DNA of 64,000 bases. Source: an uncultured Bacteroidales bacterium (GTDB lineage: Bacteria > Bacteroidota > Bacteroidia > Bacteroidales > Bacteroidaceae). Every line of letters begins with the position of its first letter. The stretch's first letter is position 1. Made by a program: the position numbers and the translations under genes. Positions 1 through 8,802 of this stretch are shown here, one piece after another. The notes below the pieces were generated by a model. That model ran no database searches. It saw only the letters and a list, made by a program, of their open reading frames with translations, and was not told where the DNA came from. The stretch covers positions 83,416 through 147,415 of the forward strand of contig CADCGD010000001.1 of the NCBI GenBank assembly GCA_902800925.1, given 5' to 3'.

Positions 1-371
1 GTTTTGTCGTGAGGTTGTATCATGGTAGACGACAAGAAAAACCGGTTATGTCCCAGACGCTTGATCTCGTCCATCAGAGCGGTGTCCCATCCTGGCAGCA
101 CATACATATCGTCATTTACAAAATACATGTAGTCTGTGATAACTTTTGTACGCATCATATTCATCGCCAGACAGACCCCAACATTCTGTGGCGTATAGGT
201 ATAGTCAAGCCCCTCTGCCTTTACCCATTCCAACGTACCATCAGAGCCATCGTTGATATGTACGATGATCTGGTGTTGAAAGCTTGAATTTTCGCGTATG
301 CTCTCTACACATAGTTTCAAGAAAGGTAAGTTGTTCCATGTTGGAATCAGTATGGAAAACCCTGTAAACAT
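1..371 (-). CDS. GT2 family glycosyltransferase, 3' end cut by window edge
   Basis: Reading leftwards from an ATG at 371 the frame stays open to the window edge (123 codons seen). The N-terminus has the GT-A fold pattern: a beta strand followed by PTWNN (residues 10-14), then VHINDGSDGT, and a metal-binding acidic motif VNDDM near residue 90. These are the usual nucleotide-sugar binding landmarks of family GT2. It would transfer a sugar from a nucleotide sugar onto a surface glycan in the cytoplasm. It lies 10 nt after the LicD gene on the same strand and is probably co-transcribed with it. The acceptor sugar cannot be told. The C-terminal part is outside the window. Confidence 0.8.
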   Translation of the reverse strand, partial: MFTGFSILIPTWNNLPFLKLCVESIRENSSFQHQIIVHINDGSDGTLEWVKAEGLDYTYTPQNVGVCLAMNMMRTKVITDYMYFVNDDMYVLPGWDTALMDEIKRLGHNRFFLSSTMIQPHDK

Positions 372-381
372 AGCCTTTAGT

Positions 382-1197
382 TTAAGTCTGTAATGTTTTG
401 TAACTCTTGTCAAAATCCAGATAGTGGAAGTTGTGCTGTCTCTGGCGGTTCTCGGATGGAATCACCATATAATCACCATATTTGTTACTCAGATAGGTAT
501 GAGCGTCAGCTACTCCGTAGAGTTGATGACCCTCAAATTCCACCAATGTAGGCTCACCGATGACGGACTTCAGCATGATACCTTTTACTCCATCGTCGTG
601 ATCAACAATCAAATCAGAGTTGTCATAGTCGTACTTCTTCTGAAGTTCCTTCATCTTTCTCTGTATCTGTTGCATACTATACATCTTACGACACAGCAGG
701 GGTAGCCATGATGACACGCCATGACCATGACGATATGGGTCACGATGTACAAAATATTGTGCCTTCTTATACCACTGATACTTCATAAAATGAAGGCGTT
801 GCATCAGCTTGTTGCCTGTGATGCCATCCAAAGGGAAAATGTCCAGGTAAACGCCTCCCACATAACGCAGGTGTTCTCGTTCTATCAATGTGGTATGGGC
901 ATCCTGTAGCTTTGCAAATGGCAAGGGGTAATTCTCTGGATCCGTTTCATAGCTCACCACCTCGTATTGCTCTGGCAGCCAGTCTTTTGCATGCGCCATC
1001 AACAACTCATAGTCCTTGCGTGGCATCGCGATGTCAATGTCATCATCCCAGGGGATAAATCCTTTATGTCTGATGGCTCCCAACATGGTGCCTGCCCACA
1101 GGTAATATCGTAAGCCATGCTCCTCACAAACTTGGTGTATGGCAAGCAAGTTTCCCAGTATTTTTTGTTGGAGTTGGCGTATATCGTAGTTTGTCAT
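382..1197 (-). CDS. LicD family phosphotransferase
   Basis: This 271-residue cytoplasmic protein has the LicD signature: WAGTMLGAIRHKG (residues 34-46) followed by PWDDDIDIAM (49-58), the acidic metal-binding core of a nucleotidyltransferase-like fold, and GGVYLDIFPLDG near 114-125. LicD proteins transfer phosphocholine or related phospho-substituents from a nucleotide carrier to glycans. In Bacteroidetes they usually sit in capsule or LPS clusters, as here beside a GT2 gene. The gene starts at an ATG at 1197 and is preceded by a good promoter at 1229-1259. The substrate is not known from sequence. The family is confident; phosphocholine itself is only one possibility. Confidence 0.88.
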   Translation of the reverse strand: MTNYDIRQLQQKILGNLLAIHQVCEEHGLRYYLWAGTMLGAIRHKGFIPWDDDIDIAMPRKDYELLMAHAKDWLPEQYEVVSYETDPENYPLPFAKLQDAHTTLIEREHLRYVGGVYLDIFPLDGITGNKLMQRLHFMKYQWYKKAQYFVHRDPYRHGHGVSSWLPLLCRKMYSMQQIQRKMKELQKKYDYDNSDLIVDHDDGVKGIMLKSVIGEPTLVEFEGHQLYGVADAHTYLSNKYGDYMVIPSENRQRQHNFHYLDFDKSYKTLQT

Positions 1198-1228
1198 TTC
1201 TGTTGCAAATTCTTTTGATTGTGCGATG

Positions 1229-1259
1229 CAAATTTACGCAGAAATTGTCAATTATGCAA
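1229..1259 (-). promoter_or_regulatory. Bacteroidetes-type promoter for the LicD-GT2 unit
   Basis: On the minus strand the -7 box TAAATTTG (1236-1229) lies 20 bp after a TTG (1259-1257), matching the TTG-N19/20-TAnnTTTG form of Bacteroidetes housekeeping promoters. The start site would fall near 1222, about 25 nt before the LicD ATG. Confidence 0.6.
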
Positions 1260-1333
1260 GTATTTCACAATAAAAGTAGGAAAATTCCGTTTACAATATA
1301 AATATATATGTATCATAACAGGAAAAACTGACA

Positions 1334-2287
1334 ATGAGCTATAACAAGGAAAGATACCATACACTCAAACAGACAGCCTACTACATACTCTTTGGCGTGT
1401 GGTATGTAGCATCGTTGCTGCCCATGTGGTTCTGGCATGCGGTGTCCTCTTTTGTGTCTGTCATCTTATTCTATGTGGTGCGCTACCGTCGGGAGGTGGT
1501 ACACGAGAATATTAAATCGTCATTTCCCCACTTGTCACCTCGCAAGCGCTGGATGATAGAGCGCCGTTTCTACACCCATTTTAGTGACCTTCTGTTTGAG
1601 AGTGTAAAGTATTTCTCTATCTCCAAATGGAATCTGAAACGTCGCATGAAGTTCAAAGGGGTGGAGCTGTTGGAAGAATCATTCCGCAAAGGTCGTTCCT
1701 GCGGTGTATTTCTCGGACATTACGGCAACTGGGAATGGATTAGTAGCATGCCACTCTGGATTGACCCGAAGTTGTGTACGTGCGCACAACTCTACCATTC
1801 TCTGGAGAACTATGTCACCGACCAGTTGGTTCTTTATACCCGTCGTCGCTGGGGTGGTGTGAATATTACGATGGATAAGTCTATCAAGTATCTGGTACAA
1901 TATCGTAATGAAGGAAAGCCAGTTCTTGTAGGTTTTATTGCAGACCAGGCTCCTTTCTGGGATAATATCTATTTCTGGTCAGACTTCCTGCATCATGAGA
2001 CACCGTGGTTTACAGGTGCAGAACGTATTATGCAGAAGTTGGATATGGATGTCTATTATCTGGATGTGCGAAGAGTAAAACGAGGCTATTATGTAGCTGA
2101 ATACAAGCGTATCACGACAGAGCCGAAGAATCAGGAACAGTTCTGGATTACTGACCAATATGCCAAGATGTTAGAGCATACAATTATGCGTGCACCTTCC
2201 TACTGGCTGTGGAGTCATCGCCGCTGGAAGCGTACCAAGGAGGAATGGTTGAAAATAACCCATGGAGGAATAAAACCGAAGAGCTGA
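1334..2287 (+). CDS. LpxL/HtrB-type lysophospholipid acyltransferase
   Basis: This 317-residue protein has an N-terminal membrane anchor (about residues 15-50) and the catalytic HX4E-type motif HYGNWE at 129-134. That motif is characteristic of late lipid A acyltransferases and of the Bacteroidetes 'lysophospholipid acyltransferase family'. It would add an acyl chain from acyl-ACP to a lipid A or other lipid precursor at the inner membrane. The stop codon overlaps the next start in TGATG at 2285-2289, so it is translationally coupled to the LtaS-like gene. Bacteroidetes encode several such proteins, some acting on aminolipids, so the acceptor is uncertain. Confidence 0.85.
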   Translation: MSYNKERYHTLKQTAYYILFGVWYVASLLPMWFWHAVSSFVSVILFYVVRYRREVVHENIKSSFPHLSPRKRWMIERRFYTHFSDLLFESVKYFSISKWNLKRRMKFKGVELLEESFRKGRSCGVFLGHYGNWEWISSMPLWIDPKLCTCAQLYHSLENYVTDQLVLYTRRRWGGVNITMDKSIKYLVQYRNEGKPVLVGFIADQAPFWDNIYFWSDFLHHETPWFTGAERIMQKLDMDVYYLDVRRVKRGYYVAEYKRITTEPKNQEQFWITDQYAKMLEHTIMRAPSYWLWSHRRWKRTKEEWLKITHGGIKPKS

Positions 2288-4098
2288 TGAGTCGTATACG
2301 TACCTTTATACTTGTTTTCTTGTTTTGGACTCTTGTTGGGATGATTAGCAAGGGAGCATTTCTCTTGGTATATCATTCTCTGTTTACAGATGTTTCTCTT
2401 TCAGACCATTTGCTGGTTTTCCTGTATGGCCTTCGACTTGACATAGCTATTGCAGGATATCTGACGGCCATTCCAGGGCTGTTATTGATAGTTACGCTAT
2501 GGACTACAAAGCGGTTTGTACAGTGGATATGGAATGGCTATTTCATCTTTGCGGCTTTTCTTTCTTCGCTTGCATATATTGCTAATTTAGGGCTTTACGG
2601 CTATTGGGGCTTCCCATTGGATGATACTCCACTTTTGTATGTGAAAACATCACCTGCAGATGCGATGGCAAGTTTGGTGTGGTGGCAATTGACCATCGTA
2701 CCGTTGCTCATCCTTCTATTTGCTTTTATGATTTATAAAGGTGGTGCCTATTTGTTTCCTAAAGAAAAGTCTGGTGTACGAGGGAAAAAGTTCATAGAAT
2801 CAGTATTGCTCGTTCTGCTTACCGCTTTTCTGCTGCTGCCCATCCGTGGCGGTGTCGGGACTGGAACAAACCATGTAGGCAGTGTATATTTTTCGACCAA
2901 TAATCGGTTGAATCATGCTGCTGTCAATCCTATCTTCAGTTTCGTTGAAGCCGTCGTTCATCAGGAAGAGATTGGCACCAAATATCGTTTTATGGCTGCT
3001 GATGAGGCTGATGCTTTGTTTAAAGAACTGACGTATACCACCTTACGTCAAGATACAACACAGACTCTCCACCAGCCTAACGTGATATTGATTGTTCTGG
3101 AAAGTTTCTCAGACAGCATCATGCGTGTGAAGGGCGTTACGCCTAATCTGCTAAGATTAAAGGAAGAAGGTCTCTATTTCACAAACTTCTATGCTAATAG
3201 TTTCCGTACCGATCGAGCATTGGTGTCCATACATAGTGGATTGCCTGGCCAGCCCAGTATGAGTGTGATTGATATGCCCCATAAGAGTACTTCGTTGCCA
3301 TCTATAGCCCAGCATCTTGCGAAAAACGGCTATCAGACGACGTTCTATTATGGAGGGGATATTAATTACTGTAATATGCGCTCATATTTTATGGGTACAG
3401 GTTTTCAGCAAATAGTCTGTGATGCAGATTTCCCAATCAAGCTACATACAAGTAAGTGGGGTGTAGCAGATGGCCCTGTTTACGAACGCATGCTTGCTGA
3501 CATCAAGGCGGACACCTCCGGCAAGCCTTTCTTTCGTAGTATCATGACAGAGAGTAGCCATGAGCCCTTTGATGTCCCGAATTATCAGAAGATAAAGGAC
3601 AATGCGGTGCTGAATGCTTTTTCGTATGCAGATGACTGCTTAGGTCGTTTTGTCAACGAATTGAGAAAATTGCCATGTTGGAAAAATACACTGATTGCTA
3701 TTGTCCCTGATCATCTGGGCGCTTATCCGGATAATGCCTATCACTATCTGTTGTGGCGTTATAAGACTCCGTTTATCTTGCTGGGTGATGCTATTCCTGA
3801 AGGTGTTCAATGCAATACTGTAGGCTCGCAGATAGATATCCCCGCTACATTGTTTGGTTTATTGGGTATTGACCATAGCGAGTTCACGTATTCTAAGGAT
3901 TTATTTGATACGAAGGCACCTCATTTTGCATTCTTTACCTTCCCCGATGCAATGGGTATGGTGACAGATAGTAGTAGTGTCATCTATGATAATACGTCTA
4001 ATAAGGTAAGTCTGACGAGTGGCCCTGATACAGACAGACTCGTAAAGAAAGCACAAGCCTATCTGCAGAAATTATATGATGATTTAGACAAGCGATAG
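2287..4098 (+). CDS. LTA synthase-like membrane sulfatase/phosphotransferase
   Basis: The start is taken at 2287 because the ATG overlaps the upstream stop (TGATG); a longer frame from 2209 would run deep into the acyltransferase gene. The 603-residue protein has about five N-terminal membrane spans (to residue 190) and a C-terminal alkaline-phosphatase-fold domain. NVILIVLES (265-273) is the first metal-binding strand, SFRTDR (305-310) contains the likely nucleophilic Thr308, and VPDHLG supplies late metal ligands. Family members are LtaS, OpgB or MdoB-type phosphoglycerol or phosphoethanolamine transferases acting in the periplasm. In a Gram-negative glycan cluster it more likely decorates an oligosaccharide than makes teichoic acid. 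Confidence 0.85.
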   Translation: MSRIRTFILVFLFWTLVGMISKGAFLLVYHSLFTDVSLSDHLLVFLYGLRLDIAIAGYLTAIPGLLLIVTLWTTKRFVQWIWNGYFIFAAFLSSLAYIANLGLYGYWGFPLDDTPLLYVKTSPADAMASLVWWQLTIVPLLILLFAFMIYKGGAYLFPKEKSGVRGKKFIESVLLVLLTAFLLLPIRGGVGTGTNHVGSVYFSTNNRLNHAAVNPIFSFVEAVVHQEEIGTKYRFMAADEADALFKELTYTTLRQDTTQTLHQPNVILIVLESFSDSIMRVKGVTPNLLRLKEEGLYFTNFYANSFRTDRALVSIHSGLPGQPSMSVIDMPHKSTSLPSIAQHLAKNGYQTTFYYGGDINYCNMRSYFMGTGFQQIVCDADFPIKLHTSKWGVADGPVYERMLADIKADTSGKPFFRSIMTESSHEPFDVPNYQKIKDNAVLNAFSYADDCLGRFVNELRKLPCWKNTLIAIVPDHLGAYPDNAYHYLLWRYKTPFILLGDAIPEGVQCNTVGSQIDIPATLFGLLGIDHSEFTYSKDLFDTKAPHFAFFTFPDAMGMVTDSSSVIYDNTSNKVSLTSGPDTDRLVKKAQAYLQKLYDDLDKR

Positions 4099-4102
4099 AA
4101 AG

Positions 4103-4933
4103 ATGATATTTGCTCGAGATAAAAGTCAGATGTGCAACAACCTGTTGCAATATGCTCATGTATATGCATGGGGTAGGGAACATGGCCGTAAGGTTGTTTC
4201 CATGCGCTTTAGCTATAAATATCAGTACTTTCATATATGCCATACGAATCTGACTTGTTTCGGTTGGTATCTCTTTGCAAAGTATATGGCCGCATTGCAT
4301 TTGCTACCCACCATCAGTTTCAAAGAAGCAGACTGTGACCGTCAGGCCTTAGAAAAGAAGATGCTGCGTCATCGGCATTTTGTTGTCAGCGGCTGGCATG
4401 CCCGATGGTACGACCTGTTTCTGAAATATCGTCAGGAGATTTGTGACCTGTTTGCTATTGATAGCAAATATACTGAGCCTGTGAAGCAGAAAATGCAAGT
4501 CTTGGAGACGACGACAGACGGTTCCATATTGCGATTAGGTATCCATATTCGTCGAGGAGACTATGCTAACTGGGCTGGTGGCAAGTATTTTTATCCGGAC
4601 GAGGTTTATGCTCGGCATATTAATAAGTATGTTGAAGCGCATGAGAACCAAGTTGTCCACGTATATTTGTCTACTAATGACAATACTGTCACAGAAAGCA
4701 GCTTTCATTCATTATGTCCGAAAGCACATGTTCATCTCCTGAATGGCAATGCCCCAGAGGATTTGTTTATGCTCTCAGAGTGTGATGCACTCATTGGTCC
4801 TCCCAGCACGTTCTCCTTGGTGGCTGCCATGTATAGAGATATCCCACTATATCGTATGGATAGTGCCGATGAACAACTGATGTCTGATGACAGTTTTAAG
4901 AAGTTTGATTATTGGTTTAGAAGGATTATTTAG
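4103..4933 (+). CDS. GT11 alpha-1,2-fucosyltransferase-like protein
   Basis: This 276-residue protein carries IHIRRGDY at residues 147-154, the GDP-fucose binding motif I of GT11 alpha-1,2-fucosyltransferases. A late segment near 215-240 (LSECDALIGPPSTFSLVAA) matches the second family block. The N-terminus resembles GT11 only loosely: the usual LGNQMFQYA is represented by MCNNLLQYAHVYAWG, so the first block is still recognisable. The gene begins 4 nt after the LtaS-like stop and ends 6 nt before the DUF6492 gene, so these four genes form one operon. Fucose transfer is inferred from the family; other deoxyhexose donors are possible. Confidence 0.75.
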   Translation: MIFARDKSQMCNNLLQYAHVYAWGREHGRKVVSMRFSYKYQYFHICHTNLTCFGWYLFAKYMAALHLLPTISFKEADCDRQALEKKMLRHRHFVVSGWHARWYDLFLKYRQEICDLFAIDSKYTEPVKQKMQVLETTTDGSILRLGIHIRRGDYANWAGGKYFYPDEVYARHINKYVEAHENQVVHVYLSTNDNTVTESSFHSLCPKAHVHLLNGNAPEDLFMLSECDALIGPPSTFSLVAAMYRDIPLYRMDSADEQLMSDDSFKKFDYWFRRII

Positions 4934-4939
4934 TAAGAA

Positions 4940-5788
4940 ATGTCGCAACTACGTAAAATCAGATACCGCCTGTTTTCGTGGCGTTGGTTTCCTGAACTTC
5001 AGGCTGCTCCTGACGAAATAGATATCGTTATTCCTATTATAGCCAAAGATCTCCGTATCCTTCCACTTTGTTTGGAAGGCATTCGGCAGTGTGTGGCACA
5101 CCCCATCAAACAGATTTATATCGTCGCCCCTTCTCAGCCTGAGATTATAGCCTTCTGCGATGAGTATCATTTGCAGTTTGTTGACGAGACATCAGTGTTT
5201 GGCTTTGGCCCCAAGGATTTGAAACTGCAGATAGATATTCCTAATGGTATTCTTGACCGCAGTGGTTGGCTGTTTCAGCAGTTAGTGAAGTTGAGTGGCA
5301 GGGTGGGCACCTGTCAACATTATCTGTGTATTGATGCCGACCATGTGCTGGTACACCCTCATGTGTTCCTCACAGAAGACCGAAAGACGGTATTCTATAT
5401 GAGTTATGAAGAACATCAGCCCTACTATGATAATATCCACCGCTTATTTCCTGATATGGAGCTAGCTTCCCTGTCTTATGTAGATCACAAGATGTTATTC
5501 GACAAAGAACAACTCCAGATGTTGCATACGATGTTGGCTCAGCGTTCTGGGAAGTCGTGGATAGATACTATCTTGGATAGCTACGACCGCCATTGCCATG
5601 CAGGCTTCTCAGAGTTTGAACTTTATGGAAACTTTGTCACTGAGAAGGTATTGCGTCCTTGGCTACAGAAACGACTGCCGTATAAAAGCTTGGCTGATTA
5701 TGAGACACTGAGGCGTAGGTGGAGTGGTTCGCGTTGGTCTCTGACGTTCCCTGACTATATGCGTCAGAATGTTACAGCGCAAGTCTGA
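4940..5788 (+). CDS. DUF6492-like putative glycosyltransferase
   Basis: This 282-residue cytoplasmic protein begins with a GT-A-like strand IDIVIPIIAKDLRILPLCLEG (about 27-47) and has IDADHVLVHP at 131-140, equivalent to the DxD metal site. I recall this arrangement from DUF6492 proteins in capsule and O-antigen clusters. It is the last gene of the operon that starts at 1334. Its 3' end overlaps the convergent GT87-FGE gene by 17 nt (5772-5788), which is unusual for two opposed genes and leaves no space for a terminator. Donor and acceptor are unknown. Confidence 0.6.
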   Translation: MSQLRKIRYRLFSWRWFPELQAAPDEIDIVIPIIAKDLRILPLCLEGIRQCVAHPIKQIYIVAPSQPEIIAFCDEYHLQFVDETSVFGFGPKDLKLQIDIPNGILDRSGWLFQQLVKLSGRVGTCQHYLCIDADHVLVHPHVFLTEDRKTVFYMSYEEHQPYYDNIHRLFPDMELASLSYVDHKMLFDKEQLQMLHTMLAQRSGKSWIDTILDSYDRHCHAGFSEFELYGNFVTEKVLRPWLQKRLPYKSLADYETLRRRWSGSRWSLTFPDYMRQNVTAQV

Positions 5789-7652
5789 ACCCGACATGTC
5801 TGAAGCGACGACGCTGGTCGTACAGGAATCGATTGGTTGAACGGCAATAGCGTGGTGAACAGTCGTAGGCTCCACCACGAATGACGTGGAAGTTGCTGGA
5901 AGGCTTGCTTTGTGGTGTCTTTCTATACCAGTCCTCACACCATTCCCATACATTTCCAGACATGTCGTAGATCCCTAATTCGTTGGGCTTGAATTGGGCC
6001 ACGGGTTGATGCAGATATTCCTTGGTATTGGATAAGGTGTTGCCCACTTCGTCAGGATTGTTACTACCTGCATAGAGGTAGCCTTTTGACTTCTTGCCAC
6101 CACGAGCCGCATATTCCCATTCAGCTTCTGTAGGCAGGCGGAAGTTCTTTCCCGTAAGAGCATTGAGCTTGGCAATAAACTCTTTGCACATATCGTACGT
6201 TACATATTCTACAGGATTTTGTGGCGACTTATGCTTCGACATGTTCTCAGGCATAATAGCTTCCCATAGCTCCTGTGTAACCTCCGTCTCGCCAAGATAG
6301 TAGTTCTTTAACGTAACCTGATGTCGTATTTCATCGGAATCAGCCTCTTTGTCATTGGGTAGGGCTCCCATGGTATAGGAACCTCCTTCAACAAAGACCA
6401 TCTTAAACGAAACCCCTTTTACATGGAATGTCAGATTCTTCTGAGCTTGTAGTGCCACGGGAAGTATAAGGGCTAGTAAGACTACCACGGCTTTCTTTGG
6501 TACCATGGGCATCTTTTCCGGCCCGATGGCCCACCAGATGATACGTAACCAGCAGAAGAAATAGGTATAGACATCTAACCAAAAGGTTTGGTGGACATAG
6601 CCGTGCAACCATGAAGGACATAGAATATCCGTAGGAAGGATGCAGAAGTTTACAACCAATGACCAGAATAATGTCCAGTCTATCCAGTTGCGGTTTTTAT
6701 GTAGCCAAAATGCCATAGCATAGAAGGGTAGTGCGATAATGTATGTATGGGTCTCTGGGCAGTCGCTAAACAAGATCATGAATCCTGTCAGTACGGCTAA
6801 GGCCTGAATTCGGAACTCCAGCATCTTCCAGCGTTTATAACGGGCAAAGAATGCAATGCCCAATAATCCTAATACCACAATTTGAACTAATCGGTAGTTG
6901 GGCTGTAGGAAGGGTTTGAGACCTCGGGCAAATAGAATTCCAATAAAGTCAGAGTCACTATGATGACAGGCTATCATATCAAACATCTCCTGATAGAGGA
7001 CAAACACGTTGTCAATAGCAGTATTCAAGGCAGGTAACAACAAGAATCCCGCTCCACAGAGGACAGCATAGCCCAAATTACGCCATACTTTGGGGTAGCA
7101 AAACAATATAGCCAGTTCTGCTGCACCATATATCTTGGTCGTGGCTGATAACATAATGAGAAAGACGGCCCAGAATCCTTTGCCTCGTTCTAATAAGATA
7201 AAGGCAAAAATATAGATATAGCTTACTATGATGTTATGCTGATAACAGAATACCGTTTGGAGAATTACTGAGAGGAGGAATAGAAAAATCCAATGCTTGT
7301 ATCTGTCGAACTGCTGCGGTAAACTTTTGATGGCAAAAGCGAACAAGCTGTAGTTCCCGATATTCCATACGTATGGTCCAAGCCACCATGGTAAATAGAA
7401 GATGGGCGCAAAGACAACGCTAAAGACAGGTGAATAAAGAAAATAAATGCCATGCGCCTGAACATATTCCATGTTATAAGGACTCAGCCCTTCCCAAAAC
7501 ATACGGGTAGAATCCTGATAATCGAAATAATTCGTATTTCGTCCGCGAATGACCTCCAGCGTGGTGGCAAGCAATACAATGGCCATTCCCAGACAAAAGA
7601 CACATGTGGGATTGGAAAAGAACCACTTGACGGCATTGACGATTTTCTTCAT
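5772..7652 (-). CDS. GT87-like membrane glycosyltransferase fused to an FGE/SUMF1 domain
   Basis: Residues 1-380 form a polytopic membrane protein of the GT87/DUF2029 type: about ten hydrophobic spans, an early acidic loop with FDYQDSTRMFWEG, and a large loop near residues 225-245. Residues 405-626 are a complete formylglycine-generating-enzyme-like (SUMF1) domain with FVEGGSYTMG, NPVEYVTYDM, RLPTEAEWEYAARGG, GIYDMSGNVWEWCEDW and a closing HVGFRLAL. Between them MPMVPKKAVVVLLALILPVALQ (381-402) reads like a signal peptide, with in-frame ATGs at 6512 and 6506. A fusion, or two genes joined by loss of a stop, both fit. The FGE-like part would lie in the periplasm; many such domains are not true sulfatase activators. 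It is the last gene of the 9723-5772 operon. Confidence 0.75.
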   Translation of the reverse strand: MKKIVNAVKWFFSNPTCVFCLGMAIVLLATTLEVIRGRNTNYFDYQDSTRMFWEGLSPYNMEYVQAHGIYFLYSPVFSVVFAPIFYLPWWLGPYVWNIGNYSLFAFAIKSLPQQFDRYKHWIFLFLLSVILQTVFCYQHNIIVSYIYIFAFILLERGKGFWAVFLIMLSATTKIYGAAELAILFCYPKVWRNLGYAVLCGAGFLLLPALNTAIDNVFVLYQEMFDMIACHHSDSDFIGILFARGLKPFLQPNYRLVQIVVLGLLGIAFFARYKRWKMLEFRIQALAVLTGFMILFSDCPETHTYIIALPFYAMAFWLHKNRNWIDWTLFWSLVVNFCILPTDILCPSWLHGYVHQTFWLDVYTYFFCWLRIIWWAIGPEKMPMVPKKAVVVLLALILPVALQAQKNLTFHVKGVSFKMVFVEGGSYTMGALPNDKEADSDEIRHQVTLKNYYLGETEVTQELWEAIMPENMSKHKSPQNPVEYVTYDMCKEFIAKLNALTGKNFRLPTEAEWEYAARGGKKSKGYLYAGSNNPDEVGNTLSNTKEYLHQPVAQFKPNELGIYDMSGNVWEWCEDWYRKTPQSKPSSNFHVIRGGAYDCSPRYCRSTNRFLYDQRRRFRHVGFRLAL

Positions 7653-7663
7653 TTCTGTCTTAT

Positions 7664-8785
7664 TTAGTATTTGAATTTAATCAAGAGTTTCACAATCTTG
7701 TCAATCTCATCGTCCGTTAACTCATAATAAAGTGGAAGACGCACTAACGTGTCGGCATAGCGGTCACAATTGGGGAGTGCTCTACCATCATGCTTATCCT
7801 GATAGTATTTGCTTGAGTGGAGAGGCAGATAATGGAAGGTTGCCTGAACACCATGATTCTTCAGGTAGTTCATCAAAGCCGTCCGAACCTCCAATGACGG
7901 ACAAAGCAAGTAGTACATATGGTAGTTGTTGGTGGCATACGCTGGCAATTCAGGTAACTTGATGCCGTTTCCAATCTTTCCTCTCAGACCTGCATCGTAG
8001 CGCTCCCAGATATGGCGTCGCTTACCCTGAATATCATCCAACTGCTCCAGCTGCGCCCATAGGAAAGCCGCATTGAATTCAGAAGGCAGGAAAGATGAGC
8101 CTATATCACACCAACCATATTTATTAACCATACCACGATAGAACTCAGCACGGTTGGTGCCTTTCTCCCACAGGATTTCTGCCCTGCCAATGAATCGTTC
8201 GTCATTGACCACCAGCATGCCTCCCTCACCACAATTAATATTCTTGGTCTCATGGAAAGAGAATGCAGCCAGATGGCCTATGCCTCCTAAAGGTTTCCCT
8301 TTATAGAAAGAATCCACGGAGTGTGCAGCGTCTTCAACGACGATCAGGTGGTGTTTCTCTGCTAACGCCATGATCTCATCCATGTCACAAGCCACACCTG
8401 CATAATGTACCACGACAATCACCTTCGTATGCTCATTGATGAGCGGTTCTATCAGCTCGGCTGTGACATTGGGATTGTCAATACCGCTGTCTGCGAAACA
8501 TACATGAGCACCCTCGCGCAGGAAAGCAATAGCAGACGAGACGAAAGTGTAAGATGGTACTATCACCTCATCGCCAGGTTTCAGTTGACAAAGCATGGCA
8601 CACATTTCCAACGCATCGGTACCAGAGGTACACAACAGGCACTTCTTGAAACCGTAACGTTTCTCAAAGAATCCATGACAGAGCTTGGTAAATTGGCCAT
8701 TACCCGACATGGTGGTAGAATGGCATACCTCTTGTATGTAACTGATTTCGCGACCAGAGCAGTATGGTTTATTGAATGGAATCAT
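7664..8785 (-). CDS. wecE: WecE/RffA-type sugar aminotransferase (DegT/DnrJ/EryC1)
   Basis: The start at 8785 (MIPFNKPYCSG) matches the usual WecE N-terminus; longer frames intrude into the GT2 gene. The 373-residue PLP enzyme has CTSGTDALE (52-60) for cofactor phosphate binding, EDAAHS (151-156), and the Schiff-base lysine in SFHETKN (Lys181). Family members convert dTDP-4-keto-6-deoxyglucose to dTDP-4-amino-4,6-dideoxygalactose for O-antigen or enterobacterial common antigen-like glycans. It sits 17 nt downstream of the GT2 gene and 11 nt upstream of the GT87-FGE gene. The aminotransferase family is confident; the exact sugar is inferred from the WecE-like signatures. Confidence 0.85.
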   Translation of the reverse strand: MIPFNKPYCSGREISYIQEVCHSTTMSGNGQFTKLCHGFFEKRYGFKKCLLCTSGTDALEMCAMLCQLKPGDEVIVPSYTFVSSAIAFLREGAHVCFADSGIDNPNVTAELIEPLINEHTKVIVVVHYAGVACDMDEIMALAEKHHLIVVEDAAHSVDSFYKGKPLGGIGHLAAFSFHETKNINCGEGGMLVVNDERFIGRAEILWEKGTNRAEFYRGMVNKYGWCDIGSSFLPSEFNAAFLWAQLEQLDDIQGKRRHIWERYDAGLRGKIGNGIKLPELPAYATNNYHMYYLLCPSLEVRTALMNYLKNHGVQATFHYLPLHSSKYYQDKHDGRALPNCDRYADTLVRLPLYYELTDDEIDKIVKLLIKFKY

Positions 8786-8802
8786 CGCTTTGTAAGTTGA
8801 TG

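Noticed and set aside
2209-2286. N-terminal extension of the LtaS-like gene
   Set aside because: It overlaps the acyltransferase coding end by 79 nt; the TGATG junction at 2285-2289 gives a better start.
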